This document shows, in pieces, positions 63,083-64,000 of a DNA stretch of 64,000 bases. The stretch spans positions 2,852,001 to 2,916,000 of the forward strand of contig NZ_CP014671.1 in NCBI RefSeq assembly GCF_001697225.1. The letters run 5' to 3'. The position numbers and the translations under genes are program-made. This DNA comes from Immundisolibacter cernigliae (GTDB taxonomy: Bacteria > Pseudomonadota > Gammaproteobacteria > Immundisolibacterales > Immundisolibacteraceae). The notes below the pieces were generated by a model. The model made no database searches. It was given only the letters and a program-made list of their open reading frames with translations, and was not told where the DNA came from. Position 1 is the first letter of the stretch. Every line of letters begins with the position of its first letter.

Positions 63083-64000
63083 GTGAAAACCACCGTCGCC
63101 CGATTCAGCGTCGCGTACCACCAGCTCATCGACGAACACGGCCAGGTGCTCGGTCGGCTGCCACGCATCAGCCCCACGACGCTGCGCCGGCTGTACGGCC
63201 AGATGGTGCGCACGCGCCGTTTCGACGAGCGCGCGGTGCGCCTGCAGCGCACCGGCCAGCTGGGCACCTATGCCTCCAGCCTGGGGCACGAGGCACTGCA
63301 TGTCGGCCTGGCCGATGCCATGCGCGCCGAGGACGTATTTCTGCCGACCTACCGCGAGGCTGGCGCGCTATTGGTGCGCGGCGTGCCGATGGAGCAACTG
63401 CTGCGCTACTGGGGCGGCGACGAGCGCGGCAGCGACTTTGCCGGGCCGCGGCGGGACTTTCCCTACTGCGTGCCGATCGCCACCCAGTGCACGCACGCCG
63501 CCGGGGTCGCCAGCGCCATGCGTCTGCGCCGGGAAAAGCGGGTGGCGGTGTGTTGTCTGGGTGACGGCGCCAGCTCCAAGGGCGATTTCTACGAGGCGCT
63601 GAACCTGGCCGGCGTATGGCGTCTGCCGCTGGTGTTCGTGGTCGGCAACAACCAGTGGGCCATCTCGGTGCCGCTGTCCAAACAGACCGCCTGCGCCACG
63701 CTGGCGCAAAAGGCCATCGCCGGCGGCGTGCCGGGCGTGCAGGTGGACGGCAACGACCTGCTGGCGGTGCGTCAGGTGATGGCCCGGGCACTGGCCCGGG
63801 CGCGGCGCGGCGAGGGGCCGACCCTGATCGAGGCCCTCACCTACCGCCTGGGCGATCACACCACCTCCGACGATGCCCGCCGTTACCGCCCCGAGGCCGA
63901 GGTCAGCGCGGCCTGGAAGCGCGACCCGCTGCCGCGGCTGCGCCAGTACATGGCAGGGCAGGGCCTGTGGAGCACGGTTGACGAGGAAGGCCTGATTGCC
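63083..64000 (+). CDS. pyruvate/2-oxoacid dehydrogenase E1 alpha subunit (partial)
   Basis: The gene starts at GTG 63083 with GGAGG upstream and runs off the window end; 306 codons are present without a stop. It is a ThDP-dependent E1 alpha chain: GDGASSKGDFYEALN (GDG 160-162) paired with NN (189-190) gives the ThDP motif, and TYRLGDHTTSDDARRYR follows. YASSLGHEALHVGLADAM is also conserved. It oxidatively decarboxylates pyruvate or a branched 2-oxoacid with an E1 beta chain, expected just beyond the edge. Confidence 0.9.
   Translation, partial: MKTTVARFSVAYHQLIDEHGQVLGRLPRISPTTLRRLYGQMVRTRRFDERAVRLQRTGQLGTYASSLGHEALHVGLADAMRAEDVFLPTYREAGALLVRGVPMEQLLRYWGGDERGSDFAGPRRDFPYCVPIATQCTHAAGVASAMRLRREKRVAVCCLGDGASSKGDFYEALNLAGVWRLPLVFVVGNNQWAISVPLSKQTACATLAQKAIAGGVPGVQVDGNDLLAVRQVMARALARARRGEGPTLIEALTYRLGDHTTSDDARRYRPEAEVSAAWKRDPLPRLRQYMAGQGLWSTVDEEGLIA

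Overview
The window is a strongly GC-rich chromosomal segment with closely packed, uninterrupted genes. It looks like an aromatic-degrading gammaproteobacterium. The evidence is rpsU followed by a YqeY-type gene, a TtcA-like tRNA thiolase, ApaH, RhlE, DjlA, a CstA/YbdD pair, REP-like palindromes ending in TGTGGGAGC, and scattered Rieske oxygenases, extradiol dioxygenases and CoA transferases. A PAH degrader such as Immundisolibacter would fit, but that name is a guess from gene content only. No rRNA, tRNA, CRISPR array, transposase or integrase was seen, and none of the called genes is recognisable as a transcription factor.

Layout. (1) 1-6358: housekeeping genes (rpsU, yqeY-like, a secreted aspartic protease, folE2, ttcA-like, apaH) with a small membrane protein, a glyoxalase-fold protein and an orphan Rieske oxygenase alpha subunit. 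(2) 6585-29502: one co-directional block of 17 genes encoding a contractile phage-tail-like particle. It has sheath, tube, chaperone-like protein, a long Ala/Leu-rich tape-measure candidate, an M23 peptidase protein, hub, spike, PAAR tip, gp25, gpJ, a gpI-like protein with an inserted beta-propeller, and three fibre or accessory proteins. No capsid, portal, terminase, integrase, lysis gene, AAA+ ATPase or type VI membrane-complex gene lies in the block. (3) 29509-32683: an aromatic meta-cleavage cluster on the opposite strand, with two extradiol dioxygenases and a hydratase-aldolase, beginning 6 bp after the tail block. (4) 32866-43429: TerC and UspA, UDP-glucose dehydrogenase, an aromatic-acid MFS transporter, ArgE-like deacylase, a class III CoA transferase, a DUF1329 protein, MocA/XdhC molybdenum-enzyme maturation and a methyltransferase. 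(5) 43570-48593: CstA/YbdD, an AT-richer HNH nuclease gene, a J-domain/zinc-ribbon/PilZ fusion and RhlE. (6) 48660-53916: a two-subunit ring-hydroxylating dioxygenase, divergent from an HpaI aldolase, thiolase and CoA-transferase operon. (7) 53985-64000: carbonic anhydrase, GDPD, a second TerC, PabB-PabC fusion, K+ channel, DjlA, MeaB with methylmalonyl-CoA mutase, and the start of a dehydrogenase E1 alpha gene cut by the window edge.

How it fits together. The metabolic genes outline a route in which ring hydroxylases feed extradiol cleavage, a DapA-family hydratase-aldolase and HpaI-type aldolase release pyruvate or aldehydes, and thiolase, CoA transferases, methylmalonyl-CoA mutase and the E1 enzyme carry acyl-CoA and 2-oxoacids into central metabolism. 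The tail block is the most unusual part. Both flanks are ordinary chromosomal genes, so the whole locus is visible. It appears to be a domesticated contractile injection particle that matches neither a complete prophage, a type VI system nor a standard extracellular contractile injection system. The best single-protein novelty is the J-domain/PilZ fusion at 46390-47127.
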